Assembly: GCA_947561585.1 (NCBI GenBank)
Contig: CANNZV010000428.1
Span: 124,001 to 188,000 of the forward strand
DNA length: 64,000 nt
Direction: 5' to 3'
Source: Caprella mutica
Lineage: Eukaryota > Arthropoda > Malacostraca > Amphipoda > Caprellidae
The notes under the pieces: model-generated
The model's input: only the letters and a program-made list of their open reading frames with translations
Database searches by the model: none
What the model was told of the DNA's origin: nothing
Shown: in pieces, positions 10,130 through 21,050 of the stretch
How positions within the stretch are numbered: position 1 is the stretch's first letter
Layout of the letters: each line of letters opens with the position of its first letter
Position numbers and translations under genes: made by a program

Positions 10130-11332
10130 ATGTCCGCCACAGAACAGCGCTCCATCACGGTGCTGGATAACTTACCCCTTTTCTGCGGGAAGTTAAATGC
10201 TAGCGATGGAGTGGGATTAGGTAGTCGGGAAGTGGATGTGCGGTCATTCTTGCGTCACATTGATGCGCACATCCAGGCAAACCGCATCACCGATGATGCG
10301 GCCAAGATTATGCTTCTTAATAGTCGTATATATCCTCAACGGGGCGATGCGGCAATCCAAATGGCAAATTACGCGGGACGCCAGATCTCTTATGAAGAGG
10401 TCTGCCAGGACCTCCTGGAAATATATCCCCAGTTTGAGCGGTCGGAGTTCCGTGTAGCGGCACGCGGTCTGCTCCGTAACGACATCTCCAATCCTGAAAA
10501 GGATCTGCCGAAGCTAGAAATGCAAACCCGTGCCTTAGTGGACGCATATCTGGGGAGAAACGATATGAGAGCCCTCCGGATTGGAGCAGGATGCTACCTA
10601 CAGGACCCTCTAACGCAAGACATTGCTGTAGGTCCAGCCGCAGCTGATGGGATTGCCAGAGGAGAAATTGCAGCAGGAGATGCAGGACCAGATAGGAATC
10701 CGATTCGTTTAGCGGATGTTTTGCAGAATATGTTGCTGCATTTGTTCATAGTGAACGGTCTACAAGAGGATGTCTACAAGCAATTGACAAGGTCATCTAA
10801 GTCTACACCGGATAAGAGATCAACGAGAATAACGGCACACGCCATAAATTGTGTCAAGAAGGCACACGCCATGACAATGGAAACAGCCGCAAAGAAGAAG
10901 AACATGCAACCGGAAGTCCTTTACGCACTCCAAACCGAGCAAACAAGACCAGCAAGGATGGAAAAGAAATGCTACGCGTGCGGTCGGCAAGGTCACTTCG
11001 CGAAGGAATGCCCCAAAGAAAAAGATTACTGCGCCTACTGCAGACTCACGGGTCATAATACTAAAAACTGCAGGAAACGACAGCGGGATAATGTACCATA
11101 TTGTACAAACTGCGAAAAGAACGGACACCAAGACAGAAACTGTCGAAACCCGTGCAGCAGGTGTAAAAGGCGCGGACACACCAAGATTAACTGCAGGGTC
11201 AAACTTGAGAATAAACAAAAATACTCCGACAACGACTATAGGAGAAGAGATCAGGTACATCACCTAGAAGAACAATCCGAAGAGGATACACCGGATTACT
11301 ACTACGAACAAAAAGAAGAAGATTCGGAATGA
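10130..11332 (+). CDS. Gypsy-1 Gag with four CCHC zinc knuckles
   Basis: The 400-residue ORF starts at an ATG in good context after a 1.35-kb leader. The N-terminal two-thirds matches the Gag of Gypsy-2 (shared IDVR/VDVR-TFLR, ITDD and YPQ-ER motifs), so it is a capsid-type domain. Four consecutive CCHC knuckles follow at about residues 280-355: CYACGRQGHFAKEC, CAYCRLTGHNTKNC, CTNCEKNGHQDRNC and CSRCKRRGHTKINC. The end is acidic. The ORF stops at UGA 11330-11332 but the same frame is open into protease, so a Gag-Pol fusion by readthrough is likely. Intact in this copy. Confidence 0.93.
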   Translation: MSATEQRSITVLDNLPLFCGKLNASDGVGLGSREVDVRSFLRHIDAHIQANRITDDAAKIMLLNSRIYPQRGDAAIQMANYAGRQISYEEVCQDLLEIYPQFERSEFRVAARGLLRNDISNPEKDLPKLEMQTRALVDAYLGRNDMRALRIGAGCYLQDPLTQDIAVGPAAADGIARGEIAAGDAGPDRNPIRLADVLQNMLLHLFIVNGLQEDVYKQLTRSSKSTPDKRSTRITAHAINCVKKAHAMTMETAAKKKNMQPEVLYALQTEQTRPARMEKKCYACGRQGHFAKECPKEKDYCAYCRLTGHNTKNCRKRQRDNVPYCTNCEKNGHQDRNCRNPCSRCKRRGHTKINCRVKLENKQKYSDNDYRRRDQVHHLEEQSEEDTPDYYYEQKEEDSE

Positions 11333-11336
11333 CTAG
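11330..11336 (+). promoter_or_regulatory. Probable stop-codon readthrough site between gag and pol
   Basis: The gag stop reads TGACTAG. Pol continues in the same frame, with 17 open codons between the stop and the first pol ATG at 11384. UGA followed by CUAG is a known leaky context in animal mRNAs (for example OPRL1 and AQP4). Gypsy-2 has the same arrangement with UGA-CGC at 37676. That Pol is made by readthrough here is inferred. Confidence 0.65.
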
Positions 11337-13693
11337 TTAGTTTATCCAATACTACAGAGATAGAGAATAGACTTAAGATTCCCATGATAAAAGTTCAGCT
11401 TATCAGTATGAATAAGAATGAAGAACTAAGCGCCCTAGTCGATAGTGGAGCTAGCGTCTCCCTAGTAGCTGAAAATATTATAGTAAATTTAGGGGAGCAG
11501 GAGAAAATAGAAACTCAAAACAAACGGGTGTACGACGCGCAAGGAAACCTAATTCCAATAATAGGAAAGGTGGTGATGTCAATAGAAACACTAAATGGAA
11601 AGATAGAAGGAGACTTTTTAGTCTTCTTTTTAGTCCTACTGGGGATGAATATCCTTAAGCATGCTATAGTAAACTTTCCTCAACAAGAATTACAGTTCAT
11701 AGACAACAAATCAGTAAGTGAAAGAAATACTGAAGAAACCGTAACCATGATCATTCAGTCCAAGAAATTATATAATAAGGTACCGGTAAACTCAAGAATA
11801 ACCGTATTGGAAGAAGAGCAGGGAAAAGAAACGCTCGATAAAAACGAAGAAGAAAACGATCCAAAGGTAAGGAACGAAGCGGAAAATGATACTGGTCGAC
11901 AGAGAAACGTGAGTAACGTGAGTATACACCTGAAGGAGGAGCTCACGATAGCTAAGAATTCAGTAAACACCATGCAAGTGAAAATTGCCAATAAGAAGAT
12001 CAAGGAAAACGAAGATTTAATTATTCATCACGGAGAACCAAAGTTCGGATTATTAACCTCGAACGCAATCACGAGGGTAACTGACGGGAAAATAACGGTC
12101 AGTATAACTAACGCAAGTGATAAGGATGTAACCCTCAGTCAAGGTACAATATTGTGCCTAGCAGAAAAAACAAAGATGGAAAATATCCACAGCATCACCA
12201 CAAATAATTCATCAGTGAAGGAACACGAAGAACCAGAAACACTGCCACCAGTGCAGTGGGAAGATGTAACCTGTGGAAATGAAGAAATGAAAGGGAAAGT
12301 GATGACACTCCTTAATACGTATAGGCAGGTATGTTGGTTGAAAGGAGAACCGCTCGGGAATTACAGAGGACAGCCGCTTGAAATTACTCTGAAAGAAGAC
12401 AGAATAGTCAACAAGCCGCCATACCGGATTCCGCACGCCAGGCAAGGACCCTTAGATGAAGAAATTAAAAAATTGTTGGAACAAGGAGTTATAAGGAAGT
12501 CTTCCTCAAACTACAACGCCCCACTTATAATAGTACCTAAGCCCGGTGGTGGAATAAGGCCTTGTATAGATTTTAGATGTTTAAATAAGATAACAGAACC
12601 GATAACATTTCCTATTCCCAAGATAGCAGACTTCCTTAACTCGCTGCAAGAAACGAAAGTCATCTCCAATTTAGATCTAATTTCGGCATACCATCAATGC
12701 GAGATTAAGGCAGAGGATTGCCACAAAACCGCGTTCACGGTAAGAAATTCAAAGTATGAGTTTCGGAGGGTACCATTTGGGCTCTCCTCGGCACCAGGGT
12801 ATTTTAGTAGGGTAATAAACGAAGTACTCTACGACATCTTAGGAACGCATGCCTTGTCATATATGGATGACATCATAATTTTCTCTGCCACCAAAGAAAC
12901 CCACCTAGACAAGATCAAGACAGTGTTGGAGAAGCTACAGGAGGCCAACCTCAAAATAAAGATCACCAAATGTCGTTTCTTCACTTCTCAAGTGAAGTTC
13001 CTGGGATATACGGTGGACGAACATGGACTAAGGATGGATGAGGACCGGATCAAGGCAGTCCGGAAACTACCATATCCCACGAGTAAGAAAGAATTGCAGG
13101 CTTTTCTAGGAGCCTGCAATTACTTCCGCATCTTTGTCCCAAACTTTTCAGGTATAGCTGATCCATTGTATCAACTTCTAAGAAAAGGAGTAAAATTCGA
13201 ATGGGATGAAAAGAAGAAGGAGGCTGTAGATTCTCTTAAGGAAAAACTGTGTAACAGCCCAATCTTAAAGATCCCGGATTTCTCTAAGGAATTCTTCATC
13301 CACACGGATGCATCCCTAGTGGGCCTGGGCTCAGCCTTGATGCAAGTAATAGACGGGGTATTACACCCACTGTCATATGTCAGTAAGTGCCTGAGTGAGA
13401 CCCAAAGGGATTATTCGGCCACGAAGAGAGAGATGTTAGGTTTAATTTTCGCACTAGAGCAGTTCAGGCATCTCATCCTACACTATAAGGTAACCGTGTA
13501 CACGGACCATTTACCTTTGCTAGGGATAATGACTAAAACTACTAAAGATGCTGCCATCACCAGGTGGGCTCTGCTGGTGCAAGAATACCAGATAAATCAA
13601 AATATTTACCTGGAAAGAAAAATTTGTTCGTGGACTTTCTGTCCCGAATGGTGGACATACAAGACAATTGTGAAGAATTCCCACAGGAACTAG
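11333..13693 (+). pseudogene. Gypsy-1 Pol: protease, reverse transcriptase, RNase H
   Basis: Continuing the gag frame, the aspartic protease comes first (LVDSGASVSLVAE near 11435). A charged linker follows, then RT with GIRPCIDFRCLN, DLISAYHQ, FGLSSAPGYF and the catalytic YMDDI near 12860, then the thumb (LGYTVDEHGL, FLGACNYFR). RNase H is marked by HTDASLVGLGSAL, SATKREMLGL and VYTDHLPL. Near 13590 the frame shifts by one base, so the ORF ends at 13693 in out-of-frame sequence while integrase continues in the next frame. The domain order RT-RNase H-integrase marks Ty3/gypsy. Confidence 0.93.
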
Positions 13694-14713
13694 ATGATAA
13701 GCTTGGAGAAAAAATCAATGAGGTAACTGAACAAGAACCTAAGGAGGAAGAATCAGAAGAACCATTACAGTCCTATATCCCTAGAAAAGTAGATTGGACA
13801 GAAGAGGAACTCAGGAAATTGCAAACGTCAGACGCGAACTGCCAATCACTTAAAAAGAAATTAATGTCACGAACAAATGAAAGGACCGTGAAATTAGCAA
13901 ACTATCGGTTATTACGTGGAATTTTGTTTGTAGTAAGAAACATTACCAGGGGAAGTTTAGTTGACAGGTATCTAGTACCATACATTCCAGACACACTGAT
14001 GCAAAGGGCTTTTAGAATAATTCATGATAGTACCACATCAGGTCATAGAGGGTATGATAGAACAATGCTCACCTTTAGGAAGAACTTTTTCAATCTTCAT
14101 GAGGGTAAACTAGTACAGGAGCTAATTGATAAATGTGTACCCTGTTTACAGGCTAAGGCTTCACCAAAACCTATTCCAATTGGAAGGTATCCAATTCCTA
14201 ACCGACCATTTGCATCTGTAAGTACTGATATATTGGGACCATTACCGATAACAGAAAAGGGTAATAGATACATTTTAGTATTTAGAGATTTTTACACTAG
14301 ATATAGTATCATAATTCCTCTACCTAATAAAGAAACAGACAGCATTATCGACGCGTTAAGAAGGGTTATAGCCCACTATGGGTCTTTCGAAGTTTTGCTA
14401 AGTGACAATGCGCAAGAGTTTGTAAGTGTGCGGGTAAAGTTGTTTTGTGAGTTCTACAACATCTCTAAGCGGGAGGTGGTACCTTACCACCCAGAGTCAC
14501 AAGGTTTAGCAGAGAGGATAAACCGGGAAGTGACTAAACTATTACGTACCTACAGTCACACCTTAGCCACTCAGGACTGGGATGAGCTACTTCCGGTTAT
14601 TCAATTGACTATCAATAATACCTACAATGCATCTTTAGGGGAATCTCCTTTCTTTGCGTTATATGGTTATGATAGTCCTACCGAAGTACTTACTCAACCT
14701 CGTTTGGACTATA
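13590..14713 (+). pseudogene. Gypsy-1 integrase, N-terminal and core domains
   Basis: After the frameshift the pol frame runs from the end of RNase H (KYLPGKKNLFVDFLSR) through a spacer to integrase. The zinc-binding HHCC region (HDSTTSGHRG, CVPCLQAK) is at about 14020-14150. The catalytic core follows with STDILGPLP, SDNAQEF and GLAERINREV supplying D, D and E. The frame is broken at 14714 by the CACTA element and resumes at 25089. Integrase inserts the cDNA into chromosomes. Confidence 0.93.
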
Positions 14714-14855
14714 CACAGAGAAAAAAAACTATTTGGATCAAATAACAATTTCTATTTGATAATTAGCTTATTAGCAATTTCTAATTGATTCAATGAACAC
14801 GGACTTATTTGGGAACCCAAGCATAAGTTATTTGGCATAAATAGAAAAAATAATT

Positions 14856-15200
14856 ATCATAAATAGAAAATGTTAATTGAAATGAATAAACTAGTTAATT
14901 GAATTTAATAACAAGTTAATTGTTTCAAACAAAGTTTGTTATTTACGATAATTATCACTGTTGATTAGACCAAATAGAAAATGTTAGTTAAAATGAATAA
15001 ACTAGTTAATTGAATTTAATAACAAATTAATTGTTTCAATCAACGTTTGTTATTTACGATAATTATCAATGTTGATTAGACCAAATAGAAAATGTTATTT
15101 AAAATGAATAAAGAAGTTGATTGAAGCTAATAACAAGTTAATTGTTTGAACTAAGATTTGTTAGTTGGAATGATCATCAATGTTGATTAGATTAAATAGA
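14856..15200. repeat. CACTA subterminal tandem repeat (~114 bp, 3 copies)
   Basis: Three units, each beginning near AAATAGAAAATGTTA and ending at GTTGATTAGA, follow one another with a period of about 114 bp; the third is more diverged. Subterminal repeats are expected in CACTA elements, where the element's DNA-binding protein docks. Confidence 0.8.
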
Positions 15201-15494
15201 ATAGTTATTTGATCCAAATAGCATAACTCATCATGTACACTATCTTCACTATTTAATTTAACTAGCACACATAATTAAAATTAATAGTAATTAATCTAGT
15301 CAGATTAAATAGGTCAAATATTTTTTTCAAAAATAGGACATGCTGTTTAAAGTAAATGATACACAACTTTAAATTGAATGAAAATTTTATTCGACATGAA
15401 TAATAGTAACTACAAAAAAGACATTAGTTGGAAGGTTATAGAACAGAATACAAAAAAAAAACAGATTGAACAAACAAATGTATCTTTCAACTCA

Positions 15495-17396
15495 TTAAAA
15501 GTTTACATCAGCAACATACCAAGTACTGTTCCTGACAATAGATATTAGAGGAGAACTTACACTTCCTATATCAACACTTTTACAAATATTAGTTCTACTA
15601 ATAACGTATCCTGAATAATGAGAATGAAACCCATTAGTATTTAAGAGATCTAATTTAAGAATAATGTCACGAGCATTTATGTTGCTATAAAAAATATTCT
15701 TAATTATACCAAATTCAGGTTGTAGATCTTCACAAAGACCAATGCAATCAAGATCACCGCGTTGATATTTAATACCAGTACTGATTAGTATCCAAGAATA
15801 AGAGTTCGTATCTACCAATGGACCAAGTTCTTGAATTTGATCGTTAGAATCGTTGATACGTAATGAATGGAGATCGTGAGCTAGCACGTAACAATACCTG
15901 ATCATAACAGTTTTACATAAGTTAACTCTTGAACTGGTCACCCTGGCAAATAACTTGAGCAACTTATTCTTTGATTCAAACCTCATTCCCCAAAAATGGG
16001 ACATAGGTCCAGTTTTGAGAATACATGAAGGATAATGCAACAGATTGTGATGCTTAGGCTTAAGGGTTTTGTGAAAAATTGACATTTACATTTCATTATG
16101 ATCTCTAATTAGGGTTTTTATGATTGGAATATAGCTATGAGACAAACTTTTCAACAAAAGATAGTCTACTAATGTTTTCAGAGTTATATAATAATCCCAC
16201 ACAATACAAGTTTCATTTACTAAATCACCAATAATTAGACTAAAATATAGAATAAGGTTTGACGTTTCAGCTGCAGAATAAGACAGATCACCATTCATTA
16301 TCATTTGCTTAGTGATTGTTGGAGGTTTGTTAGACAAATGTCCAAAATTGAAGAGTCTTATTCTGGAGTTGAGAGTCTGCAGGGAAAATATTTTATTGGA
16401 CACATAATATTCAATAATAGCAATCATCCCAAATTTACCAATACCTTCCAAAACATCGTGCATAACATCTAAGAAACAATTGTCGGTTACATGGTAGTTT
16501 GGGATTTTATTGAGCAAACTATCAAATTTAATGCCAGTTGATGAAATGTCATTTCTTAACACATCTTCATCATAATTATGTTCATTGCGGATGAGACTAG
16601 AGTCCTCATCTAAAGCAGATTTGGAGCTATCTCTGTGAATCTTGCATAATCGACAAAAGTAATTAGCCTGAAAACTTTCAACAAAACGAAGAATTTGATT
16701 GAGTCCCAAGTTATCACCAGTGATTCCAGCAAAGCAAAAGTTAATGAACAAATTATGCAATAATATAAGAGTATTTGTAAGATATGACAGTTCATGAACT
16801 AATTTTTCTATCACCACCTTTAAATATTCTCTATCTGTAGTAGGGAAAACAGAACAGATAAATATATTTTTCAACTTACTATAATAGTGTGTTGGGAAAC
16901 ATCTTAATGACAGTTGAATAATTCCGACCTTATTAATTCCCTTATGGCTACCAAGTGCATTGCCCAACTCAAGTTCATCATAAAACAATATGAAAGGAAG
17001 TGAATTTTCAGGTAAATTTTTTAATTTACTTCCATCTTTCAAATCATGAAGCTCACATGTTTCACTTTTATTTCTCATATAATTGAGAGCTATGTGCAAT
17101 AAATCTTCCCTTTTAAATATGTTCATAAGTATATATTTAATATTAACATATTGACCATAAACAGGTCTTTGAACCAATTCATTGTGCATATTTACCTTGA
17201 CATTATCGTCAGATTCATACCCCAATAAAATATCATTGTTTGCAATAAACAAATCTTCATCCAACAGTCTTTTCTTGATGAGATAATCAGAAGTTAAACC
17301 TTCAAAATGTGTTTCTTTGTCGGGACATTTAACACTTAATAAAGTACTAGTGTGTTCCAATACACGAGTAATATCAGTCCTATTAAGATTGGGCAT
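15495..17396 (-). pseudogene. CACTA-type transposase with one in-frame stop
   Basis: The frame reads from MPNLNRTDITRVL at 17396 to a stop at 15495, interrupted once by TAA at 16086-16088. The first part is 436 residues and the second adds 196 in the same frame. Motifs typical of the animal EnSpm family are FYDELELGNALGSHKG, GDNLGLNQILRFVESF, a CRLCKIH pair and CFLDVMHDVLEG, which hold likely catalytic acidic residues. HNEM-stop-MSIFHKTLKPKHH falls in a normally continuous conserved stretch, so the stop is probably a point mutation. The 5' exon is probably further upstream (17554-17751). Confidence 0.85.
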
Positions 17397-17553
17397 TGAA
17401 CAAAGTTTAAGAACGAATGATAGCTCAGATGATTTTACATCAACATTAGAAACAACTGGATTGAGTTCAATTTCGTTAAGTTCACTAACAACTGGACATG
17501 ATAATTCTTCATCATTGTCAGAGATACTTTGTTTCTAAGAATTGTTATAACTC

Positions 17554-17751
17554 TTATTTTTTAGAAAATTCAGATACATGTTGTGATTTTATATGCCTGA
17601 ATAAATTATAAACTGAACCAAATACCCGAGGACACCCATTCTGACAACATGTTAATCTTTCAAAACCCAATAAATCGTGAGTTCTTCTAACATGTATTTG
17701 AAGTTCATTAAAAGATTCAAATTTTACTGAACAAATGAAACATAGAAGCAT
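17554..17751 (-). CDS. C2H2 zinc-finger exon, probable N-terminus of the CACTA transposase
   Basis: Sixty-five codons encode two C2H2-like fingers: CFICSVKF...HVRRTH and CCQNGCPRVF...HIKSQH. Two such fingers at the N-terminus are common in animal CACTA transposases and would bind the element ends. A short intron could join it to the frame that opens at 17535 (an acceptor-like TTCTTAG is there, and a GT lies inside the last codons), but the implied intron would be only about 43 nt. Joining is therefore uncertain. Confidence 0.6.
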   Translation of the reverse strand: MLLCFICSVKFESFNELQIHVRRTHDLLGFERLTCCQNGCPRVFGSVYNLFRHIKSQHVSEFSKK

Positions 17752-18316
17752 GATTTATATAACTTCTGGTTAATCTCAAATAAAATAAAACACTTTACTC
17801 CTGTTTCACCTTCAAAATTGATTAGAATTTAAATTGATTTAATTGAAGCTAAGAGAAATTGTAAAGCATTTAGCTATCCTGATTAAGTTAATGTTCACAA
17901 TTGCAAACCTGTGGTGATAATATATCAAATTTCAACAGTAATATGAATATGCACCTTTGAAGCAAAGTCCACGTATTTCTAGCTTCATAAGGATACTCTA
18001 AGTTGAAAATTTAGAAGAATATCATCCAACTGTACTTAGTAGGACATCACATCACCATGGTGGTGAACAGCAAAGATTGAAGGTGGAGTGGAGTGTGGCG
18101 CTTATGTATGTATTCACCAAGTTCAGAAACGTCCTGAAAATTATTATTCAATTTAGAAATAAATCACATGCCATATGATTTAGAAATAGTATATAAAAAA
18201 GTATATATTGAAGATATTGGATATGAACTCTCTGCGTATCTATCTCTTAACACGATGGATACGAGAATTCAAAAGGTTATTCATATCAAATATAAATAGA
18301 AAATTAAAAAACTTAC

Positions 18317-18446
18317 ATATACAAATTAGTAAATCCGTCCTGACACTCTTCAAGAGAAGGCTTCCAAGTTTTACTTTTGTGACGTCGAACACCAGAGCCA
18401 AGACACCCAGGAAGAGCAGACATTATTGCTATATCTCGCAGGTCAG
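18317..18446 (-). CDS. Candidate internal exon of a second CACTA gene
   Basis: On the minus strand a 130-bp open segment lies between an acceptor (TGTATTGAACAG) and a donor (ATGTAAGTTTT). It encodes a peptide including CLGSGVRRHKSKTWKP and SLEECQDGF. The KTSWKPS..E..D/S-F pattern resembles, from memory, the second (tnpA-like) protein of animal CACTA elements, so this may be part of that gene. Neighbouring exons were not identified with confidence. Confidence 0.4.
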
Positions 18447-19589
18447 CTGTTCAATACAAGATACAAAAATTAGTGTTGATGCATTTATGATAGAAATAAA
18501 TCAGTTCAGTTTACACATGTTACAAAAAGACATATTAGATGAGAGTACATACCAGTTTCAAATTCATCCACATCCTTTATTTTAGATCCAATATAAGAAG
18601 TAAGAACAAAGCAGATGTAGCAATTTTCAAACTTTTTTGTCCCAGTTATATTTACTTTAATTAAACTATTTTGTCCCAGTTAGATGTAATTTAAAAAAAT
18701 CTATGATCAGGATACAGTTTGATCATTGATGTAATCAATTTCAATCTGGAAAGATACAAAATTAACTCTTGTAGCAAGACTTTTTATATAAAAAAATGTA
18801 GCTACTATAAAAATTGCTACAAACTGTTACTCAAGTAAAGGTAGCAGCAGGGACCTTCAATAAAAGAACTAAATTTGAGATGGTTATATTTCTATTATTT
18901 TAACTTCTGGCTACAGTTAATCATCTACCAAAATGAATTGGTAACCAGTTCATTGCAAAGTAGCTATAGATATCAATGATATAATAATATGAACCTTGAT
19001 AAGAATTTAATACAATTGTCATTATGAAGCACTTTTCAATTTATGTGATATTGCATCAGAGTAGTAGATCATTAAATTAGGTTATTTACTCCACAAAAAT
19101 TCATTATAACACTCAAAGATAGTTGCTAAATTGTAGCTAATAATAACTGTCAATTTTGTTGAGAACTCTCTCGTACAATCATAAATTCACTGTTTCAAAT
19201 TTAAAACAGGGTCAACAGAAATATGATAATTTACTAGAATTCCACTTCTTTCTAAAGATCTTTTTTTTTATTTACAGTCAAGTCAATGTAAACACAAGGA
19301 ATAAAATATATTGTTCTCATCAAAATAATTGTAAATATAGGAATGGATTCAAAATTGTTGCAAAGTGGGTTGTTGTTATTTTTCTATTTCATGAAACTCA
19401 AATGATTGTTGCTGATATAAAAAAATCTAGGTCTTTTCATCTAGACTCTAGAGCATTAATGCAGAGTGACACTTTAGGTCACCATAAAAAGAGAATCAAG
19501 TCTAGTGTGACACACAACAAAGAATCCCGAAGCTTTAAATTAACATAAATACTGTATTTATAAATGGTCGTATAGCAGAGAAGCTTATC

Positions 19590-19702
19590 TTTCATTTTTT
19601 AATGTTCATTGTCTTAATAAAGATAATTGCTTTTTTTTCAATTATTTAAAGAAGGTTTGCTTCTTTAAAAAAAAAATAAAAAAAAAAAAAAAAAAAAAAA
19701 AT
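19590..19702. repeat. Dispersed ~75-bp segment followed by an A-rich run
   Basis: The stretch TTTAATGTTCATTGTCTTAA to AAGGTTTGCTTCTT (about 19595-19662) recurs almost unchanged in Copia-2 at about 56920-56988. It is followed here by a long A-rich tract to 19702. It could be the 3' end of an unrecognised retroposon. No gene is seen between 18600 and 20100. Confidence 0.7.
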
Positions 19703-20104
19703 AAATTATAATAAATCTTATGGCAATGGTAAGATGGATACATGAAATAGCATCCAATTTTCAATTTTACTTGAACTCGATTTTCGTGGGTCACCACTTG
19801 CTCTGTACATTCATTATGAAAAATAGCAATGTTTATATAAATTGAAATTATAAATCCTTGATAAAATAGCATGAGGATATATCTTTAGGAAGGAAATATA
19901 TTATATATATTACAGTTATTATACCCCTACTCTTATATTACTGCAAGTTGCACTAATATAGAATGGGGTCATGTAACATTACTTTCATGGGATAGGATAA
20001 AAGATATTTATGTGAAAGAATGGTAAAAAATAAATTACCATAAGCATTGGGCAAGTAGTTACTAGGTCTTGGTCTTTGCACACAGGTAATTACTAGGTTT
20101 TATA

Positions 20105-20365
20105 TAGGATGATGAACCAATTACCGGATGCTAATTTTCCTTTACTAATTACCGAATGGAATATTTCGAATTAGTATATTTGTAAACTATGATTGTTAAT
20201 GACTATAAAAATATATTCGTTGATTAGAAGAAATTGGTATCTTACAATGAATATATTTTTATAGTCATAAACAATCATAGTTTACAAATATACTAATTCG
20301 AAATATTCCATTCGGTAATTAGAAAAGAAAAATAACCATCCAGTAAATGGTTCATTACCCTACTT
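20105..20365. repeat. Long imperfect hairpin (foldback MITE)
   Basis: The arm 20105-20220 is complementary to 20247-20365 around a ~27-bp spacer. For example, TACCGAATGGAATATTTCG on the left pairs with its inverse near 20300-20320. It is non-coding and probably a foldback MITE nested in the CACTA element. Confidence 0.85.
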
Positions 20366-20494
20366 AGGGTCATAACTCATAAGATACCAGGCACCTTCCA
20401 GTCTACTAAGTGTGTCAAATCAGTCTTCAATATTTTATTTTGAGGACAGTTTGTCTCCAAAGATAATAAGTCTAATAATTACATGTACAAAGTA

Positions 20495-21050
20495 AAAGAG
20501 TATGGCTCATTAACTCTCCACTTATCTCTCCAATATCCCCAAAAGAAGCTAAATTGTTCTCCAATATGATCAAATTATCATTAATCGTCTCCAAAATACC
20601 ATTGTAGATTAGGAGAAAACTAGATATTTATCTTCATTAAATTTTTTCAAATAAAATGACAAGAAACAACATGCTTCATTACCTGGTACATGTAAACACA
20701 GAAGAAATTTATTGGGAAATAATCTCCAAAATCTTGTAAAGTTATATTTTCCCTCAAAAATGTCGCCCAAGATCTTTGGCGACAAAATCATCAGCCTAAG
20801 TAAAATAGCATGGCTCATAAACTCTCCATTTGTTTCTCCAGTTGTAACCAAAAGAAATTAAATTCTCTCCAAAAATGATCAAATAATCATAAATTATCAA
20901 CAAAAGAAGTTAATAACAAACATTGTAGCATATATCTAAGGTGAAAATTAGATATTTCTCTTCATTTTCAATTGAAGGACTTAAAATATATAGTTGTCTA
21001 GAACTTGCCAATAAAATGGCAAAATTGGACATGCTTTATTACCTGGTCAT
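20495..21050. repeat. Two diverged direct copies of a ~230-bp segment
   Basis: About 20495-20690 and 20795-21050 share blocks such as TATGGCTCAT, AACTCTCCA, AAACATTGTAG-like and ACATGCTTTATTACCTGGT in the same order with many changes. No coding sense was found; open frames over it are incidental. Confidence 0.6.

Noticed and set aside
10236..11263. Other-frame and minus-strand ORFs over Gypsy-1 gag
   Set aside because: Shadows of the gag frame, which has the conserved motifs.
18208..18585. 125-codon plus-strand ORF in the CACTA element
   Set aside because: The minus strand of the same interval has a better exon with both splice signals.
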